Origin: an uncultured Ruminococcus sp. | GTDB taxonomy: Bacteria; Bacillota; Clostridia; Oscillospirales; Acutalibacteraceae | DNA length: 6,318 nt | Assembly (NCBI GenBank): GCA_902797065.1 | Contig: CADBRK010000055.1 | Coordinates: 1 to 6,318 of the forward strand | Reading direction: 5' to 3' | Shown here: positions 4,489 to 6,318 of the stretch, in pieces | How the letters are laid out: every line of letters begins with the position of its first letter | Position numbering within the stretch: the stretch's first letter is position 1 | Program-made: the position numbers and the translations under genes | Notes under the pieces: model-generated | What the model was told of the DNA's origin: nothing | What the model saw: only the letters and a program-made list of their open reading frames with translations | Database searches by the model: none

Positions 4489-6018
4489 ATGATAGAACAT
4501 TGTATCAGTATGGGACTTTGCGGAATAGAAGCTTTCACCGTCAGCATAGAGGGGGACATTAGCAGGGGCATGCCGATGTTTGATGTTGTCGGGCTGCCCG
4601 ATATAGCGGTCAAGGAATCGCGCGGAAGGGTAAAATCTGCAATGACGAACTGCGGGTTTGATTTTCCTCTCGGCAGGATAATAGTAAATCTTGCGCCTGC
4701 CGATATACGCAAAGAAGGTCCTTTGTATGATCTTCCTATACTGATAACGCTTCTCAAAGCGTCGTCACAGCTTGACACCGATGTAAACGACTCCGTGTTT
4801 ATAGGTGAGCTGTCTCTTGCGGGTGATGTACGTCCCGTGAACGGCGTTTTGCCTATGGTTATTGAGGCTAAAGAAAAGGGCTTCAAAAAAATCTATGTTC
4901 CGTACGACAACCGCGCCGAAGCCGCTGTGGTTCGTGGGATAGATGTTTTCCCCGTTAAAAATATCCCGGAGCTTTTCTCACACCTCACAGGCGGAAAACA
5001 GATTCCTAAGGCAGATCCCGATCGGCTGAAAAAGCCTTCGCCGCATGTCGGCACTGCCGATTTTTCCGATGTAAAAGGTCTGCTCTTTGCCAAGCGCGCC
5101 ATGGAGATAGCCGCCGCAGGCAGCCATAACGTACTGCTGATAGGTCCTCCGGGGTCGGGCAAGAGTATGATCGCTCAGCGTATGCCCGGAATACTGCCCG
5201 ATATGACATTTGAAGAAACAATAGAGACTACAAAGATATACTCTATAGCCGGACTATTGCCGGAAGGAGTTTCGCTGATAAGCGAGCGGCCGTTCCGTGC
5301 GCCGCATCATTCGGCTTCACCGATGGGTATCACCGGAGGCGGCAGAACACCGAAGCCGGGTGAAATATCGCTTGCACACAACGGAGTGCTTTTCCTTGAC
5401 GAGCTGCCAGAATTCTCGAGAAATACCATGGAGGCGCTGCGCCAGCCGCTTGAGGACGGTGTGGTCACCATTTCAAGAGTAAGCGGTACTCTGACATACC
5501 CGTGCCGGATCAGCATGATCTGCGCAATGAACCCGTGCCCCTGCGGCTATTTCGGAGACGCCGCAAGAAAATGCACATGCAGCCCGATGGAGATCAGAAG
5601 GTACCTCAACAAAGTATCGGGACCTATGCTTGACAGAATAGATATTCACATCGAAGTTCCTGCGGCAAAATATGAGGAGCTGTCGTCCAGAGTACCTGCG
5701 GAATCTTCCGCGGAGATACGCAAAAGGGTGAACAAAGCCAGAAAGATACAGACGGAGCGTTTCAAGGGTCTGCCGATCAAATGCAATGCGGAGATACCGT
5801 CGGGCATGCTGCAGGATATGTGCGTACTTGACGAAAAAGCGAATAATATGCTGAAAGTCGCTTTTGAGAGAATGGGTCTGTCGTCGCGCGCGTACACAAA
5901 AGTGCTTAAGCTCTCGCGTACTATCGCCGATCTCGATAACAGCGAAACTGTCGGCGTTAAGCATGTTTCGGAAGCGATACAGTACCGCAGCCTTGACAGA
6001 AAGTATTGGCAGAGATGA
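4489..6018 (+). CDS. comM: ComM/YifB-family magnesium-chelatase-like AAA+ ATPase
   Basis: A complete 509-residue cytoplasmic ATPase, the normal length for the family. The N-terminal domain (about 1-170) is of the ChlI/Lon-S16-like fold typical of YifB proteins, with DISRGMPMFDVVGLPD and AVKESRGRVKSA. The AAA+ core follows: Walker A GPPGSGKS at 219-226, Walker B VLFLDE at 300-305, sensor Asn348 in AMNPC, and LDRIDIHIEV around Arg383. A CxC-x9-CxC cluster (Cys350, 352, 362, 364) probably binds zinc. The magnesium-chelatase C-terminal domain spans about 410-507. In Haemophilus and Vibrio, ComM is a hexameric branch-migration helicase that helps integrate single-stranded DNA during transformation; Firmicutes homologues are less well studied. 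ATG 4489 has GGAGAT 7 bases upstream. No dprA-like gene follows directly, and no convincing terminator is seen after the stop. Confidence 0.95.
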   Translation: MIEHCISMGLCGIEAFTVSIEGDISRGMPMFDVVGLPDIAVKESRGRVKSAMTNCGFDFPLGRIIVNLAPADIRKEGPLYDLPILITLLKASSQLDTDVNDSVFIGELSLAGDVRPVNGVLPMVIEAKEKGFKKIYVPYDNRAEAAVVRGIDVFPVKNIPELFSHLTGGKQIPKADPDRLKKPSPHVGTADFSDVKGLLFAKRAMEIAAAGSHNVLLIGPPGSGKSMIAQRMPGILPDMTFEETIETTKIYSIAGLLPEGVSLISERPFRAPHHSASPMGITGGGRTPKPGEISLAHNGVLFLDELPEFSRNTMEALRQPLEDGVVTISRVSGTLTYPCRISMICAMNPCPCGYFGDAARKCTCSPMEIRRYLNKVSGPMLDRIDIHIEVPAAKYEELSSRVPAESSAEIRKRVNKARKIQTERFKGLPIKCNAEIPSGMLQDMCVLDEKANNMLKVAFERMGLSSRAYTKVLKLSRTIADLDNSETVGVKHVSEAIQYRSLDRKYWQR

Positions 6019-6108
6019 TTGCCCGACGGAGGGTTATGCATAAATAAAAAACGCAAAGCATAATATTGATACAGAGAGAATAAATTCCGAGGAGAGTTAC
6101 TGTAAAGT

Positions 6109-6151
6109 GCGGCAGCTTTCCGAGGTATACATAAGCTGATAGTGCTGCCGC
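6109..6151 (+). repeat. GC-rich inverted repeat between comM and tRNA-Val
   Basis: GCGGCAGC (6109-6116) and GCTGCCGC (6144-6151) are perfect 8-base complements with a 27-base loop. Inside, AGCTT (6114-6118) and AAGCT (6132-6136) can pair as a competing stem. No T run follows on either strand, so it is not a normal terminator; it may protect or trim the comM transcript end. The rest of 6019-6180 shows no gene that I can support. Confidence 0.5.
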
Positions 6152-6182
6152 CAATGAAAAAGAAAAATTTTTAAAAAAGGTA

Positions 6183-6211
6183 TTGACAAAAGTCTGCCGA
6201 TGATGTATTAT
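6183..6211 (+). promoter_or_regulatory. Strong promoter of the tRNA-Val gene
   Basis: A perfect TTGACA (6183-6188) is 17 bases from TATTAT (6206-6211). An overlapping perfect TATAAT (6209-6214) lies 20 bases away and is less well placed. Just upstream, 6157-6178 is almost all A and T in runs, like the UP elements that boost stable-RNA promoters. Transcription would begin near 6218. Confidence 0.85.
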
Positions 6212-6218
6212 AATATAC

Positions 6219-6239
6219 GTCGCTGAGAGACACAGCGGC
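6219..6239 (+). other. Hairpin in the tRNA precursor leader
   Basis: GTCGCTG (6219-6225) pairs with CAGCGGC (6233-6239), seven pairs including one G-U, around a 7-base loop. It lies at the very 5' end of the predicted transcript and would be removed when RNase P cuts at 6257. It could shield the precursor from degradation. Confidence 0.5.
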
Positions 6240-6256
6240 AAGGCGAAACGAAGAAT

Positions 6257-6318
6257 GGGAGCATAGCTCAGCTGGGAGAGCATCTGCCTTACAAGCAGAG
6301 GGTCATAGGTTCGAGCCC
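6257..6318 (+). tRNA. tRNA-Val (anticodon UAC), 3' end cut by the window
   Basis: The cloverleaf is clear: acceptor strand GGGAGCA (6257-6263), T8 A9, D stem GCTC/GAGC (6266-6269 and 6278-6281), anticodon stem TCTGC/GCAGA (6283-6287 and 6295-6299), and 7-base loop CTTACAA with anticodon TAC at 6290-6292, which reads valine GUN codons. The T arm starts ATAGG (6305-6309) with loop TTCGAGC; the window ends two bases into the return strand. About 11 bases of the tRNA body are missing, plus CCA if encoded. Confidence 0.97.

Noticed and set aside
5473..5964. 163-codon minus-strand ORF within comM
   Set aside because: It lies wholly antisense to the conserved C-terminal part of comM and has no recognisable domain.
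5957..6283. 108-codon minus-strand ORF rich in hydrophobic residues
   Set aside because: It starts inside the tRNA-Val gene, ends inside comM, and runs against a strong promoter; the hydrophobicity comes from the AT-rich intergenic sequence read backwards.

Overview
The window looks like chromosomal DNA of a fibre-degrading Ruminococcus (Oscillospiraceae, Clostridia). The pointers are a secreted protein ending in a classic two-repeat type I dockerin (the plug that docks enzymes into a cellulosome), a SigH-like sigma factor with Clostridia-style sequence, near-consensus housekeeping promoters, AGGAGG-type ribosome binding sites and intermediate base composition. The genus is an inference; the species cannot be read from this window.

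Layout, left to right. Bases 1-150 are the last 49 codons of a plus-strand gene I do not recognise, closed by a 13-bp hairpin terminator with a UUCG loop. A roughly 180-base spacer follows, with a possible 23-residue hydrophobic ORF and an orphan ribosome binding site. Then comes a short Cro/C1-type (XRE) helix-turn-helix gene whose reading frame is broken: one base appears to be missing in a T run, and the expected C-terminal tail continues in the -1 frame. A hairpin terminator separates it from a convergent 748-codon minus-strand gene. That gene encodes a secreted modular protein: signal peptide, CHAP amidase/peptidase, peptidoglycan-binding domain, two Ig/Fn3-like domains, ricin-type beta-trefoil, (PDT/PDS)8 linker, dockerin. 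It has its own promoter.

Further right, also on the minus strand, lie a 93-residue double zinc-ribbon protein and, upstream of it, a SigH-family sigma factor; the pair is probably cotranscribed and ends at a terminator near 3094-3119. The sigma gene is divergent from comM (YifB-type AAA+ ATPase, plus strand). The AT-rich divergent region holds a clean promoter for each direction and inverted repeats around the comM promoter. The window closes with a strong promoter, a leader hairpin and the first 62 bases of a tRNA-Val(UAC).

How the genes may relate: SigH-type factors drive transition-state, competence and early sporulation genes in Firmicutes, and ComM acts on incoming single-stranded DNA during transformation in Gram-negatives, so the divergent pair is suggestive of a link but does not prove one. 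The dockerin protein is an independent unit, probably a cell-wall hydrolase displayed on or released with the cellulosome. I see no CRISPR array, insertion sequence, prophage or clearly new multi-gene system. The most notable points are the dockerin-bearing cell-wall hydrolase, the frameshifted regulator, and the palindromes at the comM promoter.
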